44,210 bases of DNA from a virus, in IMG/VR virus record IMGVR_UViG_3300019888_000008, positions 1-44,210 of that record. The stretch is one strand, 5' to 3'. The notes beneath the pieces are model-generated. The model searched no databases and was not told where the DNA came from. It saw only the letters and a program-made list of their open reading frames with translations. This document shows positions 24,864-31,366 of this stretch, one piece after another; the first letter of the stretch is position 1; the number at the start of each line of letters is the position of its first letter. The translations under genes were made by a program, and so were the position numbers.

Positions 24864-25322
24864 TCAGTGACGGACTTGTGACGGACTCGGAGAGATCACC
24901 TGCGCGCGGCGAAACCGCTCGTAGAGGGACCCCTTGCAGCCGTACTGCGGCAGGGTGCGCTCCGACTGGTGCGGCCTGATCGTCTCGCAGCGGTCGCACT
25001 GCATTACGTGCTCGCCCCGGTGCCAGCGATCGATCCAGCAGTGCCGCGTGTCGGTGTTTGTCATGCTGCGTTCCGCGCGGTAAACCGCGTCCACGTCCCA
25101 CTCGGCGCGCAGGGTGTCATACCGGCTGGACGATGATTGCAGCGCACTGATGGCGGACGTGAGCGCCCAGTGTGCAGCGTCCCGCGCAGTGCTGTCGGTA
25201 TATGCGCGCGGGAACGTGTAGGTAAGTGTGCGACCACCGGCGGAGATCGTGACACCGAAGCCCCCTGCGGGCTGTTCGACGGCCGTCACAGTGATGTCTT
25301 CGTGTTTGTGGGTGTAGGTCAT
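24864..25322 (-). CDS. First gene of leftward operon, Cys/His-containing
   Basis: A 152-residue protein. The N-terminal 65 residues form strands (ITVTAVEQPAGGFGVTISAG, RTLTYTFPRAYTD), followed by a helix and a C-terminal part with HCWIDRWHRGEHVMQCDRCE and YGCKGSLYERF, a likely zinc site. The ATG is at 25322, exactly where transcription from the promoter at 25329-25358 should begin, suggesting a leaderless mRNA. Not recognised. Confidence 0.7.
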   Translation of the reverse strand: MTYTHKHEDITVTAVEQPAGGFGVTISAGGRTLTYTFPRAYTDSTARDAAHWALTSAISALQSSSSRYDTLRAEWDVDAVYRAERSMTNTDTRHCWIDRWHRGEHVMQCDRCETIRPHQSERTLPQYGCKGSLYERFRRAQVISPSPSQVRH

Positions 25323-25328
25323 GAGGGA

Positions 25329-25358
25329 ATACTAGCGAGGTTTCGGCGTGGATGTCAA
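25329..25358 (-). promoter_or_regulatory. Sigma-70-type promoter, probably leaderless
   Basis: On the minus strand, TTGACA (25353-25358) is followed after 18 bases by TAGTAT (25329-25334). The start point expected 6-7 bases beyond is at about 25322, the A of the ATG of the first leftward gene. No ribosome site can fit, so the message would be leaderless, a common mode in actinobacteria. Confidence 0.75.
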
Positions 25359-25393
25359 TGATCGAGTGACAGTAGTTTCGGTGAGGTTTTAGT

Positions 25394-25549
25394 GTGGTCA
25401 GCGTGGAGGTCCGGCTGTTACGCTGGTCGCTTACCTCGCCCGCTACGCTGCCGGGCGTGCCGTCACATGATCAGTGGAAGCCGCTAGTAGCTAGTTGCAC
25501 AATGGCCGAACGTCAGCCATCCTTGCGGGTGCGACCGGTGACGACATGA
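25394..25549 (+). CDS. Possible small gene before the transfer module
   Basis: GTG 25394 opens 51 codons ending in TGA that overlaps the next ATG (ATGA), the coupling style of this genome. A TGACAG-N17-TAGTGT pair at about 25366-25394 could be its promoter, making it near-leaderless. The peptide (VEVRLLRWSLTSPATLPGV at its start) is not recognised, so the gene may be only a leader. The rest of 25323-25545 is promoter space. Confidence 0.3.
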   Translation: MVSVEVRLLRWSLTSPATLPGVPSHDQWKPLVASCTMAERQPSLRVRPVTT

Positions 25550-25791
25550 CAGAGCTGTGGTCCGTGCGCGACGTGGCCGACTGGGCGGACATCTCATACA
25601 ACGCCGCCTACAAAGCGTTGACGCGTTTGCGCGGAAGCCACGGGCTCACCCACGCCGAATACGGTCGGGCTGGCGCGCTGCTATATGACCCTGACGTGGT
25701 GCGCGCCGCATGGCCGCTGCTACCTGGGCGCGGAGCATGGAAACAGCGCCCGGGCGAACAGGAATCCAGTAGTGGAGACAAAACGACGTGA
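25546..25791 (+). CDS. Winged helix-turn-helix DNA-binding protein
   Basis: An 81-residue protein. WSVRDVADWADISYNAAYKAL is a typical helix-turn-helix, followed by a wing-like HAEYGRAGALLYDPDVVRAAW. The ATG at 25546 was preferred to the upstream in-frame start because homologous HTH proteins begin just before this helix. It leads the operon of transfer-like genes and may regulate it or act at a transfer locus. The C-terminal tail is polar. Confidence 0.65.
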   Translation: MTELWSVRDVADWADISYNAAYKALTRLRGSHGLTHAEYGRAGALLYDPDVVRAAWPLLPGRGAWKQRPGEQESSSGDKTT

Positions 25792-26410
25792 CGTCATCAC
25801 CTGGTGCGGGCTGGCCGTTGTAGGCGCGGCCGCCGCCGCGCTCAGCTTCACCGCGCTCGACGAGCTCGCACAACTGTGCGGCATCCGACTGCACTACCTC
25901 CTACCGGTCACCGTGGATGTTTTCGCGGCCACCGCCACCCGGATTTGGCTGCGCGCCCGCGCACACCCAGACGCCGTCGCCTACGCGCGCTCAGCGGCAT
26001 GGTGCGCCATCGTGGCCACCATCGCCGGTAACGCGCTGCACGGCCAGCTCACCAGTGCCCACCGGTTGCCGTCGTGGTGGCTGGTGGTCGCCGTCGCCGC
26101 GCTACCGGCCGTCGCGCTGGGTGCGCTCGTGCACCTGGCGGTGCTCGTCGGGCGGCCCGTGGCGGACGCCGGTCAGGCGGAGCTCCCACCGGTAGACCAC
26201 GAGCCGCCGCCGTTTATCCGCCGCCCGTTGGTGCTACCCGCCAGCGACGAGGTTCTCATCGCTGACCTGCGAGTGTGGGCGGTCGACCACGGTGGGATAC
26301 CGCCCGTTGATGCGATCAGATTGGGCTACGGAGTGGGCACCACACGGGCGTCGCGGCTGCGCGACATCGTCACCGCAACCCCTGTCAACGGAACGGTGGT
26401 GAACCGGTGA
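25772..26410 (+). CDS. DUF2637 membrane protein
   Basis: A 212-residue protein with four hydrophobic segments at about residues 12-30, 40-58, 70-85 and 100-125. The pattern AALSFTALDELAQLCGI and then LLPVTVDVFAATATRIWL is that of DUF2637, a family common beside FtsK-like genes on actinobacterial plasmids and AICEs. The cytoplasmic C-terminus has SDEVLIADLRVWAVDHGGIP and GVGTTRASRLRDIV, a likely HTH. The GTG at 25772 has AGGA upstream and overlaps the previous gene by 20 bases. Its stop overlaps the next gene (GTGA). Confidence 0.75.
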   Translation: METKRRDVITWCGLAVVGAAAAALSFTALDELAQLCGIRLHYLLPVTVDVFAATATRIWLRARAHPDAVAYARSAAWCAIVATIAGNALHGQLTSAHRLPSWWLVVAVAALPAVALGALVHLAVLVGRPVADAGQAELPPVDHEPPPFIRRPLVLPASDEVLIADLRVWAVDHGGIPPVDAIRLGYGVGTTRASRLRDIVTATPVNGTVVNR

Positions 26411-26577
26411 GCGACTGGTTGGAGTGGCTGATAGCGCTGGGCATCACGCTGGCCGTGGGTGCCCTGATCTGTGGTGGCGCACTGGTGTGGATGGAGGTGA
26501 CGCTGCGGTGGGGCCGTAGCCGTCCACTACCGCCGATGATCAACACTCTCGAGCGCGAGAGGGGTGGCGCACGATGA
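26407..26577 (+). CDS. Small single-pass membrane protein, 56 aa
   Basis: GTG 26407 overlaps the DUF2637 stop (GTGA) and the end overlaps the FtsK start (ATGA), so the 56-codon frame fits the operon. SDWLEWLIALGITLAVGALI followed by CGGALVWMEV forms one membrane segment; the tail is basic with PPMINTLERER. Small membrane proteins in this position are typical of actinobacterial transfer operons. Confidence 0.65.
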   Translation: MSDWLEWLIALGITLAVGALICGGALVWMEVTLRWGRSRPLPPMINTLERERGGAR

Positions 26578-28643
26578 CCATCGCACTGCCCGACGAGGGC
26601 GACGACGAGGTTTACGACGCCGAGATCGTGGAGCTGCCCGACCGGCCGCCACTCCCGATCGCCACCGGCACCGAGCTGTCGGTGCTGCCCTGGCAGGCCG
26701 ACCTGCCGCAGCGTCGGCCCGTGGTGGCCCCGTGGCTGCGGCAGAGCGATCAGCGGGTGGCCGCTGTCCGCCACGTCGTCGGCCACGGCATCCACGTGGC
26801 GAAATACCACGTGGTCCGTGCCCCGCTGTACACCGCGCGCACCGCCGCCATGGCACCGCGCGGCCTACTGCGGGTGGTCGTGACCGCCGGCCGCTGGGCC
26901 TGGGATGTGGAGCAGGCCCCGTTGCGGGCGCAGGCCGGTCAGCGCGGCGACGTGACCGCGTACCGGGCGCTACGCAAAGACCGAGTGAACCGGGCCCGCA
27001 CAGCGGCCATCCTCGCCGCTGGCGGCCTGCTGCTGGCGGCCTGCGTCGTGCTGCTCGCCCCGCCCTGGCTGCGGTGGGCGCTGCTGGCGGTGCTGCTCGG
27101 CGTGCTGGGCAAGCTCGGCGCCCGACCCGACCGACCACTGATCACACCCGCCGTGGTGCCCAACGGCAAACGCAAACTCAGCTATGGGATCGTCACCGAC
27201 GCGTTTTTGGACGCCAAACTGTGCACAACAGATCGGCCGATCACCTTCGCCACACCCATTCACCGCGACTCCAACGGATACACGGTCATCATCGATCTGC
27301 CGGGAGGTCGCACCGCCGACAAAGCGATCAGCATGCGCGACGAGATCGCCTCCGGACTCGACGTGGACGAACGGCAGGTGTTCCTCTCCCGCGTGCGGGG
27401 CGCGTCCGGTTCCGCCCGTCGAGTGGACTTGTGGGTGTGCGATGTCGACCCGCTGACCATCCCCGCCGGACACACCGCACTGTTGGACATGGAGCGGGTG
27501 AATTTCTGGCAGCCGTGGCCTTTCGGTAAGAACGAGCGGGGCGCTGATGTCGAACTGTGCATTCTGTGGGCCGCAATGCTGATCGGCGCGATCCCGCGCC
27601 GTGGCAAGACGTTCGTGGCACGGCTGGTCGCCCTCGCAGCCAGCTTGGATCCCCACGTTGACCTCTACATATTCGACTTCAAGGGCTCCCCGGACTGGGT
27701 GCCTTTCCGTCAGGTCGCACACCGGATCTTCCACGGTGACCGGCCCGATCCGGACACCGGAATACACCCGGTGGGCGCGCTGTTGGACACGGTCAATGAG
27801 TTGTTGGAGGAGGTTGACCGGCGCAACCGGCTCATGCGCACGCTGCCCGCTGACATCTGCCCCGAGGGAAAGCTGACCGAGGAATTGTCGCGCGCGAAAG
27901 GCTATGACCTACACCTGAAAGTGCTGGTGATAGACGAGGTTCAGCGCGGTTTCACCAACCGCGACTACGGCGACGAACTAGAGATCGCCCTGACCGATCT
28001 GGTCAAAGCCGGTCCGAGTGCGGGAATCATCACGGTGGCCGCCACCCAGAAACCGGACGCGAAGTCGACACCTACAGGTTTCAGGGACCAATTCGGGGTG
28101 CGGTTCGCGCTCTACGTCACCACGCGGGACGCCAGCGAGGCCGTGCTCGGCGCCGGCGCGGGCGGTGAAGGTCTGCACGCGCACCGACTGCCACCCAACG
28201 CCCCAGGTGCCGGACTGCTGCGCGGAACCGGTGACGCGGCCATCGCGGGCGGCATCGTGCGCACCGGGCTGGCCAACCAAATCCACGCCGAACAGATCTG
28301 CGCGCGGGCGCGGGTGCTGCGCGAAGGCGCCGGGACGCTGGCCGAGATGGCACTCGGCGTGCAGGTGTCCGCCACACCGGCCACCTACAGCGTCGGCGCC
28401 GACCTGCTCATGGTGCTGGCCGAAGACAAGGCACACAGCGACGTGCTGTGCTCGCGGCTGGCGGAACGTTGGCCGGACCGATACGCCGGTTGGCAAATCT
28501 CGCAACTACACGCGGCACTGAAACCGTTCGGTCTGCGTCCGCGCCAGGTTTGGGCGGACTCCATTGATGGCGGCCAGAAAAATCGCATGGGCATTTTGAG
28601 AAGTGAACTAGTCGAGAGGTTGGACGCTCCACATGGACCGTGA
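26574..28643 (+). CDS. FtsK/SpoIIIE (TraB/TraSA-like) DNA translocase
   Basis: A 689-residue translocase. Residues 143-181 hold two hydrophobic stretches (membrane anchor). The motor spans about 205-590: Walker A GAIPRRGKTF (338-347), YIFDFKG (365-371), Walker B VLVIDEV (450-456), and TVAATQKPDA, typical of FtsK/TraSA. Residues 608-685 form a winged helix like FtsK gamma. In Streptomyces plasmids and AICEs such proteins move double-stranded DNA between mycelial cells after binding short repeats. Its company (HTH, DUF2637, small membrane protein) is that of a conjugative element, not of a phage. A partition or packaging role is the alternative. Confidence 0.9.
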   Translation: MTIALPDEGDDEVYDAEIVELPDRPPLPIATGTELSVLPWQADLPQRRPVVAPWLRQSDQRVAAVRHVVGHGIHVAKYHVVRAPLYTARTAAMAPRGLLRVVVTAGRWAWDVEQAPLRAQAGQRGDVTAYRALRKDRVNRARTAAILAAGGLLLAACVVLLAPPWLRWALLAVLLGVLGKLGARPDRPLITPAVVPNGKRKLSYGIVTDAFLDAKLCTTDRPITFATPIHRDSNGYTVIIDLPGGRTADKAISMRDEIASGLDVDERQVFLSRVRGASGSARRVDLWVCDVDPLTIPAGHTALLDMERVNFWQPWPFGKNERGADVELCILWAAMLIGAIPRRGKTFVARLVALAASLDPHVDLYIFDFKGSPDWVPFRQVAHRIFHGDRPDPDTGIHPVGALLDTVNELLEEVDRRNRLMRTLPADICPEGKLTEELSRAKGYDLHLKVLVIDEVQRGFTNRDYGDELEIALTDLVKAGPSAGIITVAATQKPDAKSTPTGFRDQFGVRFALYVTTRDASEAVLGAGAGGEGLHAHRLPPNAPGAGLLRGTGDAAIAGGIVRTGLANQIHAEQICARARVLREGAGTLAEMALGVQVSATPATYSVGADLLMVLAEDKAHSDVLCSRLAERWPDRYAGWQISQLHAALKPFGLRPRQVWADSIDGGQKNRMGILRSELVERLDAPHGP

Positions 28644-28995
28644 AGTTTTTATCTACATTAAAATTCGAGACGTTAACAGCGAACCGGAAACCACGACGCC
28701 CGCACGCGATCTGATTGCAGACACGCTTGCCGCAATGGGAAGCGATCAGCAATGTCACTCCGACGCGCTCTGCGCACGGTTGAGCATGATCTCGCCGCAA
28801 TACGCAGGCTGGTATCCGCGTTCGTTCGCTGGCGCGCTCGCAGCGCACGGCGTGGTGACGCGCCAGATTTGGGGACCGTGCATCGAGAGCGGAACCATGA
28901 AAAATCGGTACGGAGTGACCCGTCAATCCCTAGAGGCGGCGCTGCGTGAGCGACCACGCGCCTCTAATCTTAGAGATCACTCTAGAGCGGGCTGA
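28633..28995 (+). CDS. Stand-alone winged-helix copy of the translocase C-terminus
   Basis: A 120-residue protein whose residues 25-105 align with residues 608-685 of the translocase: HSDALCARL against HSDVLCSRL, YAGW in both, RQIWG against RQVWA, and KNRYGVTRQSL against KNRMGILRSEL. It therefore looks like a duplicated, separate DNA-binding domain. ATG 28633 lies 11 bases inside the end of the translocase gene. It may compete for, or extend, the recognition of the same DNA repeats. Confidence 0.75.
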   Translation: MDREVFIYIKIRDVNSEPETTTPARDLIADTLAAMGSDQQCHSDALCARLSMISPQYAGWYPRSFAGALAAHGVVTRQIWGPCIESGTMKNRYGVTRQSLEAALRERPRASNLRDHSRAG

Positions 28996-28998
28996 ACC

Positions 28999-29073
28999 AT
29001 GGATGACCTGCGCAAACGTGTTGCCATAGAGCTTAGGGCGACGAGCACTCAGCAGGCCCGGGGACGCCCGTGA
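28999..29073 (+). CDS. Possible 24-aa minigene
   Basis: ATG 28999 follows the previous stop by 3 bases and opens 24 codons, MDDLRKRVAIELRATSTQQA and a short end, ending in a GTGA overlap with the next gene. Spacing suggests translation as a coupling leader. No family. Confidence 0.3.
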   Translation: MDDLRKRVAIELRATSTQQARGRP

Positions 29074-29330
29074 CCACGTTAATGCCGTTCCTGGCCGTAC
29101 TAGCGTCCCCAGACGGTTCTGGCCAGCAGGTCGAAACCGACGCCACGAGCGGTCTGACGACGCTGGCGCTGATCGCGCTGGCACTAGTCGCCTGGTGGGT
29201 CGTCAAGCGTGTGCTCTGGCCGGAGCGGCCGTGCCGGAGCCCGAAATGCAAGGGTGGGAGGATCTACGCACCCGACGGAAAGTCGTGGAGACGGCACGGT
29301 AAGTGCAACGGAAAGGGCTACATCGACTGA
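29070..29330 (+). CDS. Membrane-anchored zinc-knuckle protein
   Basis: An 86-residue protein. The N-terminal segment (TTLMPFLAVLAS) may be a weak signal or second helix, and residues about 28-48 (LTTLALIALALVAWWVVKRV) form a membrane anchor. The cytoplasmic end has CRSPKCKGGRIY and RRHGKCNGKGYID, a degenerate DnaJ-type zinc knuckle common in small proteins of actinobacterial mobile elements. It closes the transfer-like operon. Confidence 0.65.
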   Translation: MTTLMPFLAVLASPDGSGQQVETDATSGLTTLALIALALVAWWVVKRVLWPERPCRSPKCKGGRIYAPDGKSWRRHGKCNGKGYID

Positions 29331-29452
29331 CGCACACCCTGTCGGAAACCGAAATTGTGGCCACCGAACGCGCCGTCAATGGCCGTTCGTGTGGCCACAT
29401 CGGATTCCGGCCACAGATGCCCGTAGGTGTCCATCGTCTCGGCGATCGACGC
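29318..29452 (-). pseudogene. C-terminal remnant of a tyrosine integrase
   Basis: On the minus strand the frame after the stop at 29453 reads ASIAETMDTYGHLWPES and then DVATRTAIDGAFGG. This is the end of actinobacterial tyrosine recombinases, including the nucleophile in DTYGHLWP. The rest of the domain (RHRH residues and the N-terminal arm-binding part) is absent. The fragment begins right after the stop codon of the leftward gene 29453-29665, in the same frame, marking a recombination junction. It carries no start of its own. Confidence 0.75.
29349..29403. terminator. Long hairpin inside the integrase remnant
   Basis: TGTGGCCAC (29356-29364) pairs with 29391-29399, and CGAACG (29365-29370) with CGTTCG (29384-29389), with a one-base bulge. 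CCGA (29349-29352) with TCGG (29400-29403) extends it past a bulge. It lies between the end of the rightward transfer operon and the leftward gene, so it may end both. No U-run is present. Confidence 0.45.
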
Positions 29453-29665
29453 CTACGCCTCTCGCGGTGCGTTGAACATGCGCGCACCGTGTCCGGTGGG
29501 GATCGAGACGAATAAATCGGCCGCATCGTCAACCAGGCCCAGTAGGTGATCCGCAAGGAAGTTACGCACCATTAAATCCAGCTGATCATTGATCAGAATC
29601 ACGTAACTCCGTGCGCCGTAAACGGCTACCGCGTCCGCGTGCAAATACCGTGCAGCCGCGAGCAT
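29453..29665 (-). CDS. Unknown 70-aa protein with strong ribosome site
   Basis: A 70-residue protein whose ATG (29665) is preceded by AGGAGG at 6 bases, one of the best ribosome sites in the window. It begins MLAAARYLHADAVAVYG, then RSYVILINDQLDLMVRNF, and ends PTGHGARMFNAPREA. No family recognised. It is transcribed alone and leftward, and the integrase remnant follows in the same frame, so a recombination event joined it there. Confidence 0.65.
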   Translation of the reverse strand: MLAAARYLHADAVAVYGARSYVILINDQLDLMVRNFLADHLLGLVDDAADLFVSIPTGHGARMFNAPREA

Positions 29666-29700
29666 GAATTTCCTCCTGAGTGTTCTGAAACGTTTACATG

Positions 29701-29775
29701 GTGGCCTAGCGCCACGTGACACTTTCAGCTACCGCTCAGTAGCTCACACCATACGTACCGAATTCACACGTATGG
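29701..29775. promoter_or_regulatory. Three tandem inverted repeats, possible attP or operator region
   Basis: Three perfect inverted repeats lie in a row: GTGGC-N5-GCCAC (29701-29715), AGCTAC-N6-GTAGCT (29728-29745) and CCATACGT-N11-ACGTATGG (29749-29775). They lie upstream of the leftward gene at 29453-29665 and near the integrase remnant. They could be protein-binding sites of a former attachment region or a promoter control. The rest of 29666-29820 shows no gene. Confidence 0.5.
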
Positions 29776-29820
29776 GCTAGTTTACGTAACACACTGAGCT
29801 GCCCCGTCGATGCATATGGC

Positions 29821-30240
29821 CTAACCTGCGTCACCCTTGGTATCACGTAGTGCCACCCGCTGCGCTAACCACGCTAAAATCTGGACCTGCTCGGACTCGT
29901 CGCGGTTGCCGAGATACTCATACAGATCCGCCATGTCGTCACCGGTACCGGCCAGCATCACGCCGTTATCCCGCATGGCCGCGATACCTAACGCTCGCCG
30001 GTCCACCCCTAAACCGTGCGCTACCCGGTCCAGTGTCCACGGGTCGTAACGGCGCCCCTGTGGCCCCACTGGTTTGAGGTACATGCTCAGCGTCTGGCGC
30101 GACACGCCCGTCTTACGTTCCGCGTCCCTAATCCCCACGGTGTCAACGTCGGACCGACGCGAACCTGGCTGTAGGCCCGCCGCACGCAGTAGAGCTCCGA
30201 CCGCTGACGGGCGCGTGGTCCGACCTGGCGGTTCAGTCAT
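29821..30240 (-). CDS. Repressor-like helix-turn-helix protein
   Basis: A 139-residue protein. IRDAERKTGVSRQTLSMYLK is a clear helix-turn-helix, followed by WTLDRVAHGLGVDRRALGIA, and an acidic C-terminal part (DDMADLYEYLGNRDESEQVQ) that could dimerise. It is divergent from the excisionase-like gene, the classic place of a phage or plasmid repressor. The ATG at 30240 was chosen over the earlier in-frame start because it begins nearer the conserved part and has GGGAG upstream. The operator-like repeats lie between the two genes. Confidence 0.72.
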   Translation of the reverse strand: MTEPPGRTTRPSAVGALLRAAGLQPGSRRSDVDTVGIRDAERKTGVSRQTLSMYLKPVGPQGRRYDPWTLDRVAHGLGVDRRALGIAAMRDNGVMLAGTGDDMADLYEYLGNRDESEQVQILAWLAQRVALRDTKGDAG

Positions 30241-30290
30241 GGTGTGGCTCCCGGTTCGAGGAGTCGAGGCATGCCGGTCAGGTCGCATCA

Positions 30291-30352
30291 TTGTCGCAGG
30301 ACGTCAATTTGTCACTCAAACCTTGACTTTTTGTCGCAGGATGGTGCAGTGT
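30291..30352. promoter_or_regulatory. Divergent promoters with paired operators
   Basis: TTGTCGCAGGA occurs at 30291-30301 and 30331-30341, 40 bases apart (about four turns). A rightward promoter TTGACT (30323-30328), N18, CAGTGT (30347-30352) holds copy 2 in its spacer. A leftward TTGAGT-N18-GACAAT candidate has its -10 overlapping copy 1. Each copy would block one promoter, consistent with control by the adjacent repressor-like protein. Confidence 0.6.
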
Positions 30353-30409
30353 GAGCGCTCATTCATACGTACTGCCCCTTTCTCCGATCATGAAGCGAGG
30401 CCCACGTAA

Positions 30410-30616
30410 GTGACCGAAATGTCAGTGGATCACGAGCCACTGCTGCATCCTGACGATGTGGCGGTGATGCTCAGCGTCAACCGCGCCACCCTGTATCGGT
30501 GGTGGAGACAGGGGACTGGTCCTCCGTACGTCCAGCTCCCCGGAAAGGTGCGTCGATGCAGACTGACCGACGTGCGGCAGTACATCGAAAATCAAACCGA
30601 GAGGTCTCCCTCATGA
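30410..30616 (+). CDS. Excisionase / AlpA-like HTH protein
   Basis: A 68-residue protein of the HTH_17/excisionase type: LLHPDDVAVMLSVNRATLYR, then WWRQGTGPPYVQLPGKVRRC and RLTDVRQYIE. Such proteins act as excisionases or as regulators in actinobacterial mobile elements. The GTG at 30410 has GCGAGG 9 bases upstream. With the integrase reduced to a remnant, the gene may now act only as a regulator or replication accessory. It starts the rightward early operon. Confidence 0.75.
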   Translation: MTEMSVDHEPLLHPDDVAVMLSVNRATLYRWWRQGTGPPYVQLPGKVRRCRLTDVRQYIENQTERSPS

Positions 30617-31140
30617 CAGCGCCACGTCGATCGCGGGTCAAATCGTCACTCGACTTTGTACCGAAAGCTCTAGCCAGAGACGAGCGACTGCTTCGGCTGA
30701 TTGAGGAGCTCTACACCTATGCCCGTGATCTAAATCACACCCTGGTGGCGCTGTTGAATACGCACGGCGGTTTCGCGGCCACCCCGGAACCGCGCCGGAT
30801 CTGGGTGGACCTCGATCGCGGTGCGTGGCGGGCCGTGCTCGACATGGTCGAGCAGCGCCCATCCCTGATCAGACTTGAGCACGACGCGACCGGCGACCCC
30901 GACCCGCTGCGCTCTTTCCTCGAATCCGGTGACGACCTCATGGTGGCCCCACCCACCGAGCTCCACCGCTGCACCCACCCGGCCGGTAGCGCACTCACCA
31001 TCGGAGCGTGGGAGAAACAGCATGCCGCTGGCCTCGCGGACATCCGCCAAGGACTGCACGTGGTAAAGGACCTCGGAACCGCCTCGGTAAAGGACCTCGG
31101 AACCGCCTCGGTAAAAGAGGTGAGCCCCGATGCTGGGTGA
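30613..31140 (+). CDS. Hypothetical early protein ending in VKDLGTAS repeats
   Basis: A 175-residue protein starting at ATG 30613 (ATGA overlap). It is basic at the start, then helical (LLRLIEELYTYARDLNHTLV), with a central segment around EPRRIWVDLDRGAWRAVLDM. The end is unusual: two 24-base tandem repeats encode VKDLGTAS twice, then VKEV. The repeats belong to the dispersed GACCTCGGA family. No family recognised for the main domain. Confidence 0.65.
   Translation: MTAPRRSRVKSSLDFVPKALARDERLLRLIEELYTYARDLNHTLVALLNTHGGFAATPEPRRIWVDLDRGAWRAVLDMVEQRPSLIRLEHDATGDPDPLRSFLESGDDLMVAPPTELHRCTHPAGSALTIGAWEKQHAAGLADIRQGLHVVKDLGTASVKDLGTASVKEVSPDAG
31063..31110 (+). repeat. Tandem GACCTCGGA repeats, two 24-bp copies (d)
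   Basis: The unit GTAAAGGACCTCGGAACCG plus CCTCG occurs at 31063-31086 and 31087-31110 with no difference, and a third begins (GTAAAAGAGG). Unit length is 8 codons, so the frame of the host gene is kept. Confidence 0.85.
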
Positions 31141-31366
31141 TCTGGTGACCGCCTACCTGATCGGCGTGGCGGTGTGTTGGGTGCCGCTCACCGTGCTCTG
31201 CGTCGACACCCAACGACGAGCTCATTGCGAGCTGGGTGCACCCCCCACCGCGTTTGAGACCGTGTGCGCGGTGGTGGTCGCGTCGGCTGCCGCGCTCACC
31301 TGGGTGTCGACGCTCGCCGCGCTGGCCGCAGCCGCTCTACTGGCTCGGCGGGGGGTGCGGCGGTGA
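31130..31366 (+). CDS. Two-pass membrane protein
   Basis: A 78-residue protein with two membrane segments (LVTAYLIGVAVCWVPLTVL, about 5-23, and VCAVVVASAAALTWVSTLAA, about 46-66) and a basic end. ATG 31130 overlaps the previous gene by 11 bases. The stop overlaps the next GTG. Not recognised. Confidence 0.6.
   Translation: MLGDLVTAYLIGVAVCWVPLTVLCVDTQRRAHCELGAPPTAFETVCAVVVASAAALTWVSTLAALAAAALLARRGVRR

Larger units (their letters stand above)
24210..24875. repeat. Tandem gene duplication of about 330 bp
   Basis: AGTAGCAGTGCGGTGGCCGT followed by ACCGAT occurs near 24211 and again near 24542. GTCATTTTCGGTTCCTCCGG followed by TTTCAGTGACGGA occurs near 24509 and 24843. These marks bracket two similar CxxC proteins, so a segment of about 330 bases carrying gene plus ribosome site was duplicated and then diverged. 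Confidence 0.75.

Noticed and set aside
24574-25101. Longer leftward frame of 175 codons
   Set aside because: Its first 85 codons overlap the gene at 24864-25322 in another frame. A good ribosome site supports the start at 24846.
26564-27529. Rightward 321-codon frame overlapping the FtsK-like gene
   Set aside because: It is arginine-rich, has no motif, and covers the clear translocase in another frame.
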